Positions 16,501 through 25,186 of a stretch of DNA of 64,000 bases are shown piece after piece. Within the stretch, counting starts at the first letter, position 1, and each line of letters starts with the position of its first letter. The stretch is from the NCBI GenBank assembly GCA_934254985.1, contig CAKQMS010000011.1, positions 1-64,000 of the forward strand, written 5' to 3'. A model generated the notes under the pieces. The model searched no databases and was not told where the DNA came from. It saw only the letters and a list, made by a program, of their open reading frames with translations. Source of the stretch: an uncultured Prevotella sp. (GTDB taxonomy: Bacteria; Bacteroidota; Bacteroidia; Bacteroidales; Bacteroidaceae). Made by a program: the position numbers and the translations under genes.

Positions 16501-17595
16501 TTTTATTGCGAGATTATAATTATAATAATCCTTATTACCTGTGATATCCTTCACAACCTTCAAGAATGGTGGGAACTTCACATCCTCATCGTCTGCCACG
16601 CCCTTAGTCTCGAGAATCATAAGTCCTGTCATAGGCTCAAGATAGTCGTCGAGCTCGAAATATTGTCCCTTCCAAATAAAGCTCTTGCGAAGTTTCTTGA
16701 TAGTACTTCTATAAGGGTCAGCCTGCTGAAGTAGCGAGGTATAGAGATTGGAACTAATCTGACGCTCAGTCTCCAACTGCTCATTTTCAGAAATGCGCTG
16801 TTTGTTGGTGTGCACATACACACACTTGCCATCCCATTCACGCTTACGCAATCTAACTTCGCATCCTGGCTCGGCGGTAAGATAAGTCTGAGTAATCTTG
16901 CTATCAATGCTACTCTCTACGTCGCCTGTAAGCTCAACAATATATTTGCGCTCTTCCACGATAGGCTGTGGCAATTCGAGCACCGAAGAAATCTCCTTCA
17001 GCACACGATTAATCTTCTTGTCAAAGTCCTCATGATTATTGATAACGCGAAGATGCGGATGTCCTGTCCATGCCTCGATAACCTTTTTATCGAGCATACG
17101 AGCTATCTGCAATCCCTTCTCGTCAGCCTTCTCCAGTCGTTGCGCATTGTTGCTTGTGGTATAGAATTGCTCTGCACCATCGGCAGCCGACACAAGGTGA
17201 AGCACAGCATCATAGCGCTCATCTCTGAGTTGCTGAGTGGTAACACCAACAGCAGCAGTAATCTCTTGCCACATTTCTGGAGTCATATATGCCGAGATAT
17301 CCATGGCTCCTCGGTCGCAAACTATCACCACAGGCTCTGTGCAGGTTTCAGCCATACGCATAAACTTATCTTCCAAAGCCAGCTGTATTTCCAAAGTAGC
17401 CTTTTCGCCCTCATGAAAGAAAGCGGCATTCTTAGTAAGATAGTCCATACCGGCCTGAGTGAACATGGTTGGAACTTCAGGAATCGTAAAAACCTTGTAT
17501 CCAAGGCTTGAGAAATGCTCTATAACCTTTACCAGAGCAGTAGTTTTGCCGGCACAAGGACCGCCTGTGAGTACTATTTTCTTTATGGTGCTCAT
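16492..17595 (-). CDS. P-loop ATPase/kinase domain fused to a CYTH domain (TTD14-like)
   Basis: The 367-residue protein has an N-terminal AAA_28-type P-loop domain (Walker A GGPCAGKTT at residues 11-19; VVIVCDRGAMD as the Walker B region) and a C-terminal CYTH-like triphosphate-tunnel domain (from about residue 215: RKYIVEL, CEVRLRKREW, and late ELDDYL and LETKG strands with alternating charged residues). The same fusion occurs in animal TTD14. CYTH domains bind triphosphates; the N-domain resembles small-molecule kinases. The substrate is unknown. It is a single gene on the minus strand with a probable -7 box (TAATTTTG) at 17618-17625. Confidence 0.82.
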   Translation of the reverse strand: MSTIKKIVLTGGPCAGKTTALVKVIEHFSSLGYKVFTIPEVPTMFTQAGMDYLTKNAAFFHEGEKATLEIQLALEDKFMRMAETCTEPVVIVCDRGAMDISAYMTPEMWQEITAAVGVTTQQLRDERYDAVLHLVSAADGAEQFYTTSNNAQRLEKADEKGLQIARMLDKKVIEAWTGHPHLRVINNHEDFDKKINRVLKEISSVLELPQPIVEERKYIVELTGDVESSIDSKITQTYLTAEPGCEVRLRKREWDGKCVYVHTNKQRISENEQLETERQISSNLYTSLLQQADPYRSTIKKLRKSFIWKGQYFELDDYLEPMTGLMILETKGVADDEDVKFPPFLKVVKDITGNKDYYNYNLAIKKR

Positions 17596-17783
17596 AATGT
17601 TATGTTTATTTAAAATGCAAAATTACATCTTTTATTTCAATCCACCCCAAAATATCCCATTTTTGTTGCTATTAAGGGAATAATATCACAAACACCAAGA
17701 AATCTCTATACCATAGCTGGTTATACTAACCTCAAAACGTTAAAATATCCTTAACAACTATGCGTTAAAATATGCTTAATGCA

Positions 17784-17813
17784 TTTGTAATTCTATATTA
17801 TTATGTAACTTTG
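17784..17813 (+). promoter_or_regulatory. Promoter of the DUF4468-porin-menA operon
   Basis: TTTG (17784-17787) and TAACTTTG (17806-17813) are separated by 18 bp; the transcript should start about 20 nt before the ATG at 17840. Confidence 0.7.
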
Positions 17814-17839
17814 CAAATAATAATACAAAACATCGTAAA

Positions 17840-18499
17840 ATGAAAAAATCAATTATAGCATTACTTATGCTTGCCCCTATGGCAGCAATGGCACAAAACA
17901 CATGGGAGGTTCCTTCGGCTCAGCAAACTGAGCAAGTACAAAAGAAGGCGCTCTTCGAGAAAAAGAAAAAGACCATTGACAAGAAATATTTGGCTGGTGC
18001 TGTGCCTGTTGTAGATGGCAAAGTTACCTTTACTCTTGATAAAGATGTCGCAGGCAAATCTGCCGACGAGATATATGGCATAGTATATAGCTTCTTGGAG
18101 AAGATGACTCAGCAGTCTAACCAGGTGCAGAACATCGACGACAAAAGCAAGATTGCTCTAATCAACAAGGGCGAGCACACCATAGCTGCTAAATTCAAGG
18201 AGTGGCTGGTGTTCAAGAACACAGCCTTGGCATTAGACCGCACAGTATTCAGCTATACCATCATCGCCAAAGCCACCGATGGTCACCTCAACCTCACTCT
18301 CTCGCGCATCAGCTATCAGTATGAGATGGACCGCACAGATACCGAGGGCATGAACGTAACTGCCGAAGAGTGGATTACCGACGAGGAGGCTTTGAACAAA
18401 AAGAAAACAGGACTAAACAGAATGTCTGCTAAGTTCCGTATTAAGACAATAGATCGCAAGGACAACATTTTTGAAACTATAAGCAATGCTCTTAGATAA
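17840..18499 (+). CDS. Secreted DUF4468 domain protein
   Basis: The 219-residue protein has a signal peptide (MKKSIIALLMLAPMAAMAQ) and a DUF4468-type TBP-like alpha/beta domain at about 50-150 (VTFTLDKDVAGKSADEIYGIVYSFL as helix and strand, later GHLNLTLSRISYQYE). The family is Bacteroidota-specific, periplasmic or outer-membrane associated, of unknown function. It heads a five-gene run, overlaps the next gene by 14 nt, and has its own promoter. The role is likely in envelope biology given the downstream porin, but this is inference. Confidence 0.8.
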   Translation: MKKSIIALLMLAPMAAMAQNTWEVPSAQQTEQVQKKALFEKKKKTIDKKYLAGAVPVVDGKVTFTLDKDVAGKSADEIYGIVYSFLEKMTQQSNQVQNIDDKSKIALINKGEHTIAAKFKEWLVFKNTALALDRTVFSYTIIAKATDGHLNLTLSRISYQYEMDRTDTEGMNVTAEEWITDEEALNKKKTGLNRMSAKFRIKTIDRKDNIFETISNALR

Positions 18500-18683
18500 A
18501 CAGTTAGACAGAGGAAACGACCGCTTTCTGAAAATCAGAAACTGGTTGAACATTATATTTATCCTTGGTGCCATAGCTGGTATGGCAACATACTATTTTG
18601 GCAGCACCACCATAGGAACCATTGTCATCGTTGTGGCAATGGTTTTCAAGTTTGTAGAATGTATATTACGATTCATACGTTAA
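18486..18683 (+). CDS. Small two-pass membrane protein
   Basis: The 65-residue protein begins with a charged segment (LDKQLDRGNDRFLKIRNWL) and has two membrane helices, about residues 22-40 (IIFILGAIAGMATYYFG) and 44-62 (TIVIVVAMVFKFVECIL). It overlaps the DUF4468 gene by 14 nt and the porin start by 1 nt (TAATG), so all three are probably translationally coupled. I do not recognise a named family; the overlaps are the main evidence that it is expressed. Confidence 0.75.
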   Translation: MLLDKQLDRGNDRFLKIRNWLNIIFILGAIAGMATYYFGSTTIGTIVIVVAMVFKFVECILRFIR

Positions 18684-21064
18684 TGAAGAAAACACTCGCC
18701 GCTTTTTGCTTTTTGATTGGCATGGGCGCAACGGCTTATGCACAGTCGTCTTTCCAGCAAATAAACGAGAATGGAGATATCACTCAGAGAGGCTTGAATT
18801 CAGGGAGAAACCATGGCGACTCGCTGCATTCTGACAAAAAGATACCTATCGGAATAAAGGTGTGGAATGTCGACAAGAAATTTGGCGACATCACTCCTGC
18901 ATGCGTCGACACTTTGTCGCACATGTTTATGAACAGCATCTTCACTACTGGCATGCGCGGAGAATATAATTCTACGGGCAACCTTGGTGCACCTCGTATA
19001 GCGCGTATCTTCATCGACCGCCCTACCGACAACGAGCAGTTCATCTTCACTCAGCCTTATGATTTCTTCATCAAGCCGATAGAGCAGTATCAGTTTACAA
19101 ATACTCTTTCGCCTTACACCAACCTCACTTACAACAACGCTGGCGACAAGACTAATGGCGAAGACCATCTCACAGCCAATTATGCTGTAAACGCAGGCAA
19201 GAAGTTTGGTGCAGGCTTCAAGTTTGATTATCTCTACGGTCGCGGATATTACCAAAACCAAAGCACATCACATTTCAATTATTCCATGCACGCCTCTTAC
19301 CTTGGCGAAAGGTATCAGGCGCACCTCTTGCTGTCTACAAACCATCAGAAGGTGACTGAAAATGGTGGTATAACCAACGACGACTATATCGTTCATCCTG
19401 AGGCATTTAACGAGGCTTTCCGTACCAACGAAATACCAGTAAACCTTGAGCAAAACTGGAATCGTAACGACAATCAGCATGCTTTCCTCACTCATAGATA
19501 TAGCGTAGGTTTCAAGCGCAAAGTGCCTATGACAGCCGAAGAAATCGAGGCTAAGAAGTTTGCCATTGCCTCACAGAAAGAGGCTGACGAACGCAAGGCT
19601 CGTGAGGCTGAGAGAAAGAAGAAACAGCAGAATGGCGACGACAATGATGACGACGAGGAAGTAAAGGTTTCCAAGCCTCTTACTGGTCGCCCTGACAATG
19701 CTCGCATAGCTGGTCCGGCGTTGGCAAAGAATGATAGCATCCATGCTGGCGACAGCAATGTAGCCATCGACAGCACCATGATAGCCTCTGCAGCTGAGCG
19801 CATCAAGGTGAACGGAAAGCAGGCTGCCGACTCGCTATTGGCTAAGGAAAAAGCTATCAACGAAGACACCACATGGATGAAGGACGAGTATGTGCCTGTT
19901 ACAAGTTTCATCCACACCGTGCAGCTCGACAACTATCGTCGCATTTATCAGGCTTACCAAACTCCTGCAGATTTCTATGCCAACTATTATGATGTGGCTG
20001 AGAAATATTCTGGCGACTCGCTCTACGACTGCACTAAGATGATGAGCCTTAAAAACACCTTCGCCATTTCGCTGCTCGAAGGTTTCAACAAATGGGCAAA
20101 ATCGGGCATGAAGATCTTCGCTGCCCACGAGCTTCGTCATTTCAAGTTGCCTGGAGCAGTTTCCGACATATCATACAACGAAAACAATATCAGCATCGGT
20201 GCACAGCTCATCAAGTCGCAGGGCAAAACCTTGCACTACAATGCTTTAGGCGAACTCTATGTGGCTGGCGAGGATGCTGGCAACCTGAAGATTGATGCTA
20301 CTGCCGACCTCAACTTCCGTCTCTTTGGCGACACCGTGACGTTGGCGGCAAGCGGATTCTTCCATCGCATTAATCCTTCGTTCTACTATCGTCACTATCA
20401 TTCTCGCCACTTCTGGTGGGACAACGACGATATGGATGCCATCATCCATAGTCGCATCGAGGGTCTCTTCGGTTATCGCAAAACTCGAACCACCCTGCGT
20501 GTGGCTGTCGACGAGATAAAGAATATGACCTACTTCGGACAGAGCTACACCACCACCGCTGACTTCAATCGCACATCTACCATGGTGGCTTCACGCCAAG
20601 AGAGCGATGCCATAAACCTCATCACAGCATCATTGAGCCAGGATTTCACCTTCGGACCATTAAACTGGGAAACGGTTCTCACATATCAGAAGTCAAGCAA
20701 GGAGAGCGTGTTGCCTGTGCCAACGCTCAACGTTTATTCAAACCTCTATCTGCGATTCAAGATTGCTAAGGTTTTGAAGTGCGACCTTGGTGCCGACGTG
20801 CGCTACTTCACTAAATATTACGCTCCCGACTATAGTCCTGCCATCGGACAATATACCGTGCAGGAGGGTGAGCAGAAAGTGGAGATTGGCAACTATCCTC
20901 TGATAAATGCCTACCTCAACTTCCACCTCAAGCGCACTCGTTTCTTCATCATGATGAGCCATGTTAATGCAGGCAGCGGAAAAGCCAACTACTTCTTCGC
21001 TCCTCACTATCCGCTCAATCAAAACTTGCTGCGATTTGGTCTTAGCTGGAATTTCTTCAACTAA
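18683..21064 (+). CDS. Putative outer-membrane porin (Bacteroidota porin family)
   Basis: The 793-residue protein has a signal peptide (ending GATAYAQ) and long beta-barrel sequence of the Bacteroidota 'putative porin' family, ending in an aromatic strand (LRFGLSWNFFN). Alternating Tyr/Asn-rich strands start near residue 85. An unusual low-complexity insertion at about residues 281-405 is rich in Lys, Glu, Asp and Ala (QNGDDNDDDEEVKVSK), probably a large surface or periplasmic loop. ATG 18683 is chosen because it gives the signal peptide and overlaps the preceding stop. What passes through the pore is unknown. menA follows after 31 nt. Confidence 0.82.
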   Translation: MKKTLAAFCFLIGMGATAYAQSSFQQINENGDITQRGLNSGRNHGDSLHSDKKIPIGIKVWNVDKKFGDITPACVDTLSHMFMNSIFTTGMRGEYNSTGNLGAPRIARIFIDRPTDNEQFIFTQPYDFFIKPIEQYQFTNTLSPYTNLTYNNAGDKTNGEDHLTANYAVNAGKKFGAGFKFDYLYGRGYYQNQSTSHFNYSMHASYLGERYQAHLLLSTNHQKVTENGGITNDDYIVHPEAFNEAFRTNEIPVNLEQNWNRNDNQHAFLTHRYSVGFKRKVPMTAEEIEAKKFAIASQKEADERKAREAERKKKQQNGDDNDDDEEVKVSKPLTGRPDNARIAGPALAKNDSIHAGDSNVAIDSTMIASAAERIKVNGKQAADSLLAKEKAINEDTTWMKDEYVPVTSFIHTVQLDNYRRIYQAYQTPADFYANYYDVAEKYSGDSLYDCTKMMSLKNTFAISLLEGFNKWAKSGMKIFAAHELRHFKLPGAVSDISYNENNISIGAQLIKSQGKTLHYNALGELYVAGEDAGNLKIDATADLNFRLFGDTVTLAASGFFHRINPSFYYRHYHSRHFWWDNDDMDAIIHSRIEGLFGYRKTRTTLRVAVDEIKNMTYFGQSYTTTADFNRTSTMVASRQESDAINLITASLSQDFTFGPLNWETVLTYQKSSKESVLPVPTLNVYSNLYLRFKIAKVLKCDLGADVRYFTKYYAPDYSPAIGQYTVQEGEQKVEIGNYPLINAYLNFHLKRTRFFIMMSHVNAGSGKANYFFAPHYPLNQNLLRFGLSWNFFN

Positions 21065-21095
21065 GCTCGCTCTAACAAAATATAGAAGATAAAAA

Positions 21096-22031
21096 ATGGA
21101 AACCAATTCACCACACGCTTGGTTCTTGGCAGCAAGACCAAAGACATTGACTGGAGCTGCGGTACCTGTGATGATAGGTATCGCCTTGGCTTTCCACGAT
21201 GCAGGAACAGAAGATTTCAGAATCATCCCTGCCATATTGTGCATGCTCTTTGCCTTCGTGATGCAGATAGACGCCAACTTCATCAACGACTATTTCGACT
21301 TTAAGCGTGGCAACGACGACGAGACTCGTCTTGGTCCTAAGCGTGCATGTTCTGAGGGATGGATCACTCCTTCTGCTATGCTCAAAGGCATCATCGCCAC
21401 CACTCTTTTTGGTTGCACCATAGGCTTGCCGCTCATCTATTATGGCGGCTTAGAGATGATAATGGTGGGCTTGGTATGCGTGATATTCTGCTTCCTCTAC
21501 ACCACCCTCTTCTCCTACCTCGGACTTGGCGACGTGCTGGTATTGATATTCTTTGGCATCATCCCCGTTTGCGTAACACAATATCTTTGCGCAGCCCCAA
21601 CAGCTGGCGTAGGCATGCAAGGCATCAATATCGAAGGCTTGCTGATAGCTCTTGCATGTGGCATCGTCATCGACACCTTGCTGATAGTAAACAACTATCG
21701 CGACATCGACAACGACCGCCGTGCTGGCAAGAAAACTCTGATAGTGAGAATAGGCAAAGAAAATGGTCTCCGACTATATCTCGTTGCTGGCATTGTGGGT
21801 GTTGCCATCGTAGCCATCTCGTTGCTCATGATGTTTCCACTTTGGCTTAGCCTAATCTCGATAGTATTGCTGCTGCCATATCTGCTGTTGCACATTTCAA
21901 CATACAAGGATATGGCAATCATAGGCGAAGGACGAGAGCTCAACAAGACATTGGGCAAAACGGCTCGCAACATGTTTGTCTTCGGACTCTCTACAGCCAT
22001 CGCCATCGTGCTTTGCTCCACATTAATTTGA
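21096..22031 (+). CDS. menA: 1,4-dihydroxy-2-naphthoate polyprenyltransferase (MenA)
   Basis: The 311-residue UbiA-superfamily membrane protein has about nine membrane helices, the first prenyl-diphosphate motif NDYFDFKRGNDDE (about 69-81) and the second Asp-rich motif DIDNDRRAGKKTL. An N-terminal W-x-x-AARPKTLTGA is the MenA signature. It attaches a polyprenyl chain to DHNA in menaquinone synthesis, which would feed the Na+-NQR complex at the far end of the window. It lies between the porin and an HD-hydrolase gene on one transcript. Confidence 0.92.
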   Translation: METNSPHAWFLAARPKTLTGAAVPVMIGIALAFHDAGTEDFRIIPAILCMLFAFVMQIDANFINDYFDFKRGNDDETRLGPKRACSEGWITPSAMLKGIIATTLFGCTIGLPLIYYGGLEMIMVGLVCVIFCFLYTTLFSYLGLGDVLVLIFFGIIPVCVTQYLCAAPTAGVGMQGINIEGLLIALACGIVIDTLLIVNNYRDIDNDRRAGKKTLIVRIGKENGLRLYLVAGIVGVAIVAISLLMMFPLWLSLISIVLLLPYLLLHISTYKDMAIIGEGRELNKTLGKTARNMFVFGLSTAIAIVLCSTLI

Positions 22032-22050
22032 CACCTTATTAATATAATAT

Positions 22051-22686
22051 ATGCAAAACCAAGTAGACCTCACCTTGATGGAATTTGTAGAGAAGCAGAT
22101 ACTGCCTCGCTATACAGCCTTTGGCGAAAGCCACGGACTATACCATGTAACAAGGGTTATCAAGAATAGCTTAGAGTTGGCACGCATGCTGGGTGCCGAC
22201 ATCAATATGGCTTACGCCATAGCTGCCTACCACGACTTGGGAATGGAGGGTCCTCGTGCCATCCACCACATCACGAGTGGCAAGATTCTCACAGCCGATG
22301 CAAGACTGAAGAAATGGTTTTCGCCTGAACAAATTAAGATTATGCGCGAAGCGGTAGAAGATCATCGTGCTTCTGCCTCGCATGCGCCACGAAGCATATA
22401 CGGCAAGATTGTTGCCGAAGCCGACCGCGATATCGACATCGATACCGTTTTCACTCGAGCTATACAATATGGTATCGAGCATGATCCTGACAAAGACAAG
22501 GAGTGGCAATTCAAGCGCTTCGATAGCCACATGGAGGAAAAATACTCCAATAATGGCTACATCAAACTATGGATTCCCCACTCTCCTAACGAGAAAAAAT
22601 TAAAGGAACTCCGCGACATCATTGTCAACAAGGAGCTCCTTCGCCAATATTTCGATAAAATCTACGACAAGATTATAGCTGGCTAA
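22051..22686 (+). CDS. HD-domain phosphohydrolase
   Basis: The 211-residue protein has a canonical HD domain: GLYHVTRVIKNS (first His), AAYHDLGMEG (His-Asp), an EDHRAS motif and DRDIDIDT (late Asp). Metal-dependent HD enzymes of this size act on nucleotides or small phosphorylated compounds; a specific substrate cannot be read from sequence. It follows menA by 19 nt and is probably the last gene of the operon. Its last 14 nt overlap the convergent glycosyltransferase gene tail to tail. Confidence 0.85.
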   Translation: MQNQVDLTLMEFVEKQILPRYTAFGESHGLYHVTRVIKNSLELARMLGADINMAYAIAAYHDLGMEGPRAIHHITSGKILTADARLKKWFSPEQIKIMREAVEDHRASASHAPRSIYGKIVAEADRDIDIDTVFTRAIQYGIEHDPDKDKEWQFKRFDSHMEEKYSNNGYIKLWIPHSPNEKKLKELRDIIVNKELLRQYFDKIYDKIIAG

Positions 22687-23686
22687 ACGTCTTTTTGCCT
22701 TTAGCATAATATTTCCACAGAATGCTGAAAGGCGCTAATGGTGCAGGCGTATGCGATGCCGACATCACAAGCTTGCGATCATTATCAAAGTCGTGCTGCC
22801 AACGATGGAAATCTCTACGTCCGCGCCACACAGCCTTAGCCTCACCAAGATTGCGGTCTAACACTATCATCTTGAATGCAGCAAGATAGTCCAAGAATAG
22901 GCGCTTGCGCATAACAGGCTTCAAGTCTTCGGCTGGCAGATTCTTATACAGCATAGTCAGATTATTGCGGAAGTTCAAGTAAGTCTTCATAGGGTTGCTC
23001 TTAGGCAATGTGCCACCTCCCACATGATACACATAGCTCTTGGGCTCCACCATCAGCTTATATCCCAGCAATCGCAGACGCCAGCAGAAGTCTATCTCCT
23101 CGTTGTGGGCAAAGAATCGTCCGTCTAAACCATTGGCATGCCAATAGCATTCGCTTCTCACAAAGAGGCAAGCTCCAGTAGCCCAATGTATCTCCACGGC
23201 ATCATCATATTGTCCGTTATCCATTTCTACGTTTTCCATAATTCTTCCACGGCAGAAAGGATAACCATACTTATCTATAAAACCTCCCGAGGCTCCGGCA
23301 TATTCAAAGCTCTTGCGGTTGTGTATGGCGCGAAGCTTTGGCTGGCATGCTGCCACCTGCTTATTGGCATCCATCATCGCCAACAATGGCTGCAACCATC
23401 CCTCGCTCACCTCGATATCAGAATTCAGCAACACATAGAATTCTGCTTCTATCTTCTTCAAAGCCTTGTTGTAGCCATCGGCAAAACCATAATTCTTATC
23501 CAGCACTATGGTCTTCACCGTAGGGCAGTTGTCCTTTATCCACGCCATAGAACCGTCGGTAGAGGCATTATCTGCCACCCACACCTCGGCAAGTTCCGAC
23601 GACTGCGCCACAACATTCGGAAGATATTGGCGCAACATCTTCTCGCCATTCCAGTTCAATATTACTACCGCTATTCGCTTCTCCAT
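22673..23686 (-). CDS. GT2 family glycosyltransferase
   Basis: The 337-residue protein is a GT-A fold enzyme with the nucleotide-sugar site ADNASTDGS (about 40-48), LDKNYGFADGYN, and a DxD-like NSDIEV (about 91-96). Its resemblance is to rhamnosyl- or galactosyl-transferases of the WbbL type, and a C-terminal amphipathic helix could bind the membrane. It is the second gene of a two-gene leftward operon with mtaB, 7 nt downstream. The sugar and acceptor are not known, and the pairing with a tRNA-modification gene gives no hint. Confidence 0.88.
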   Translation of the reverse strand: MEKRIAVVILNWNGEKMLRQYLPNVVAQSSELAEVWVADNASTDGSMAWIKDNCPTVKTIVLDKNYGFADGYNKALKKIEAEFYVLLNSDIEVSEGWLQPLLAMMDANKQVAACQPKLRAIHNRKSFEYAGASGGFIDKYGYPFCRGRIMENVEMDNGQYDDAVEIHWATGACLFVRSECYWHANGLDGRFFAHNEEIDFCWRLRLLGYKLMVEPKSYVYHVGGGTLPKSNPMKTYLNFRNNLTMLYKNLPAEDLKPVMRKRLFLDYLAAFKMIVLDRNLGEAKAVWRGRRDFHRWQHDFDNDRKLVMSASHTPAPLAPFSILWKYYAKGKKTFSQL

Positions 23687-23693
23687 AATGCCG

Positions 23694-25019
23694 TTATCCT
23701 ATAATCTCGCATTTCAATGCCGACTTATCGTGATTGAAATCCAAGAGTTTAACCTTTATAATCTGATTATCATATTCCTCGCGAGCCTTGGTTGCCGATA
23801 GCTCCACGCGCACATAATTGGCGGTGAAACCATGCATAGCCTTGCCCTTGGCAGCCTTCTCGAACAGCACGTCGGCTGTTGTGCCAATATACTTTTGGTA
23901 GAAAGCTATGCGCTTTTCTTCCGACATATCGAGCAACTGCTTTGAGCGTCGTTTCTTCTCTGCCTCGTCAACGATATATGGAATCTTCAGCGCCATGGTT
24001 CCTGGGCGCTCGCTGTATGGGAACACGTGCAACTGAGTAACGTCGAGCGACTGCAGGAAATCTCTACACTCCACAAACAGCTCTGGCTTCTCGCCTCTGC
24101 ATCCCACCATCACGTCGACACCAATAAAGGCATCAGGCATCAGCCTCTTTATCAGCTCTATCTTGTGAGCAAACAGCGCCTTGTCGTAGCGGCGGTGCAT
24201 CAGCTTCAGCACCTCGTCGCTACCACTCTGCAACGGAATATGGAAATGTGGCATAAAAGCTCGCGATGTGGCACAATATTCTATAAGCTCATCGGTCAGC
24301 AAGTCGGGCTCCAGGCTGCTAATACGATATCGCTCAATGCCTTCCACCTTGTCCAACGCCTTCACAAGGTCCACGAAGCTCTCGCCCGTAGACACTCCAA
24401 AATGTCCGATGTTCACACCCGTAAGCACAATCTCCTTACCGCCCTCTGCAGCAGCCTGTTTAGCCTGTTCCACCAGCGATGCAATACTTGGATTGCGCGA
24501 AAAGCCACGAGCATAAGGGATAGTGCAATATGTGCAGAAATAGTTGCAACCATCCTGCACCTTCAAGAAATAGCGTGTGCGATTACCTCGCGAGCAACTT
24601 GGCTGGAAAGTGCTAATCTCCTTTGTAGGCACCGAATGATACTGATGTTCCATACCCCACGCATCCGAGAGATACTGTATGAGGTTTGCCTTCTCGTTGG
24701 CTCCCAACACCAGGCTCACTCCTTCTATCTTGCTCACCGCCTCGGTAGAGAGCTGCGCATAGCATCCCGTCACCACAACAAAGGCTCCAGGATTCTCTCG
24801 CACCAAGCGGTGAATAGCCTGACGGCATTTGTGGTCGGCAACATCCGTAACCGAGCATGTATTTATTAGGCAAATATCAGCCTTTTCGCCCTTCTCTGCC
24901 TGCACCACTCCCATCTCTTCCAGGAGTTTGGCAAAAGTGGAAGTCTCCGAAAAATTGAGTTTACAACCAAGCGTATAGTAAGCCGCCTTCTTGCCTTGAA
25001 AAACCGAACTGTCTATCAT
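23694..25019 (-). CDS. mtaB: tRNA t6A37 methylthiotransferase (MtaB)
   Basis: The 441-residue radical-SAM enzyme has an N-terminal methylthiotransferase domain with cysteines in YYTLGCKLN (Cys19) and INTCSVT (Cys55), the radical-SAM triad CNYFCTYC, and a C-terminal TRAM-like domain. It adds a methylthio group to N6-threonylcarbamoyl-adenosine at position 37 of tRNAs reading ANN codons. The TLGCKxNxxE start separates MtaB from MiaB and RimO. ATG 25019 is chosen because conserved sequence begins at QGKKAAYYTLG; the frame extends to 25052 but that part crosses the promoter. Confidence 0.92.
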   Translation of the reverse strand: MIDSSVFQGKKAAYYTLGCKLNFSETSTFAKLLEEMGVVQAEKGEKADICLINTCSVTDVADHKCRQAIHRLVRENPGAFVVVTGCYAQLSTEAVSKIEGVSLVLGANEKANLIQYLSDAWGMEHQYHSVPTKEISTFQPSCSRGNRTRYFLKVQDGCNYFCTYCTIPYARGFSRNPSIASLVEQAKQAAAEGGKEIVLTGVNIGHFGVSTGESFVDLVKALDKVEGIERYRISSLEPDLLTDELIEYCATSRAFMPHFHIPLQSGSDEVLKLMHRRYDKALFAHKIELIKRLMPDAFIGVDVMVGCRGEKPELFVECRDFLQSLDVTQLHVFPYSERPGTMALKIPYIVDEAEKKRRSKQLLDMSEEKRIAFYQKYIGTTADVLFEKAAKGKAMHGFTANYVRVELSATKAREEYDNQIIKVKLLDFNHDKSALKCEIIG

Positions 25020-25049
25020 ATATAATAATGTGTCGTAAAATTTAAGATG

Positions 25050-25081
25050 CAAAGTTAGTAGAAATATTTCGATTGTGCAAA
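25050..25081 (-). promoter_or_regulatory. Promoter of the mtaB-glycosyltransferase operon
   Basis: On the minus strand TTTG (25078-25081) and TAACTTTG (25050-25057) are separated by 20 bp. This favours the ATG at 25019 over 25052. Confidence 0.75.
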
Positions 25082-25142
25082 GAGATTACAAATAGATACA
25101 CACAAATCGCCATTTTCATTCTTTATTCTCTCATTTTTTTAG

Positions 25143-25150
25143 TAATTTTG
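25143..25150 (+). promoter_or_regulatory. -7 box of the 703-residue unknown gene
   Basis: TAATTTTG matches the Bacteroidota -7 box and is divergent from the mtaB promoter. It lies 37 nt before ATG 25187. Confidence 0.55.
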
Positions 25151-25186
25151 CATCCGTTTTCGCCCAAACGAACCATCGTATGGGTA

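Noticed and set aside
22673..22686. Tail-to-tail overlap of HD and GT2 genes as a frameshift sign
   Set aside because: Both proteins have normal length and C-termini; a 14-nt convergent overlap is unremarkable.
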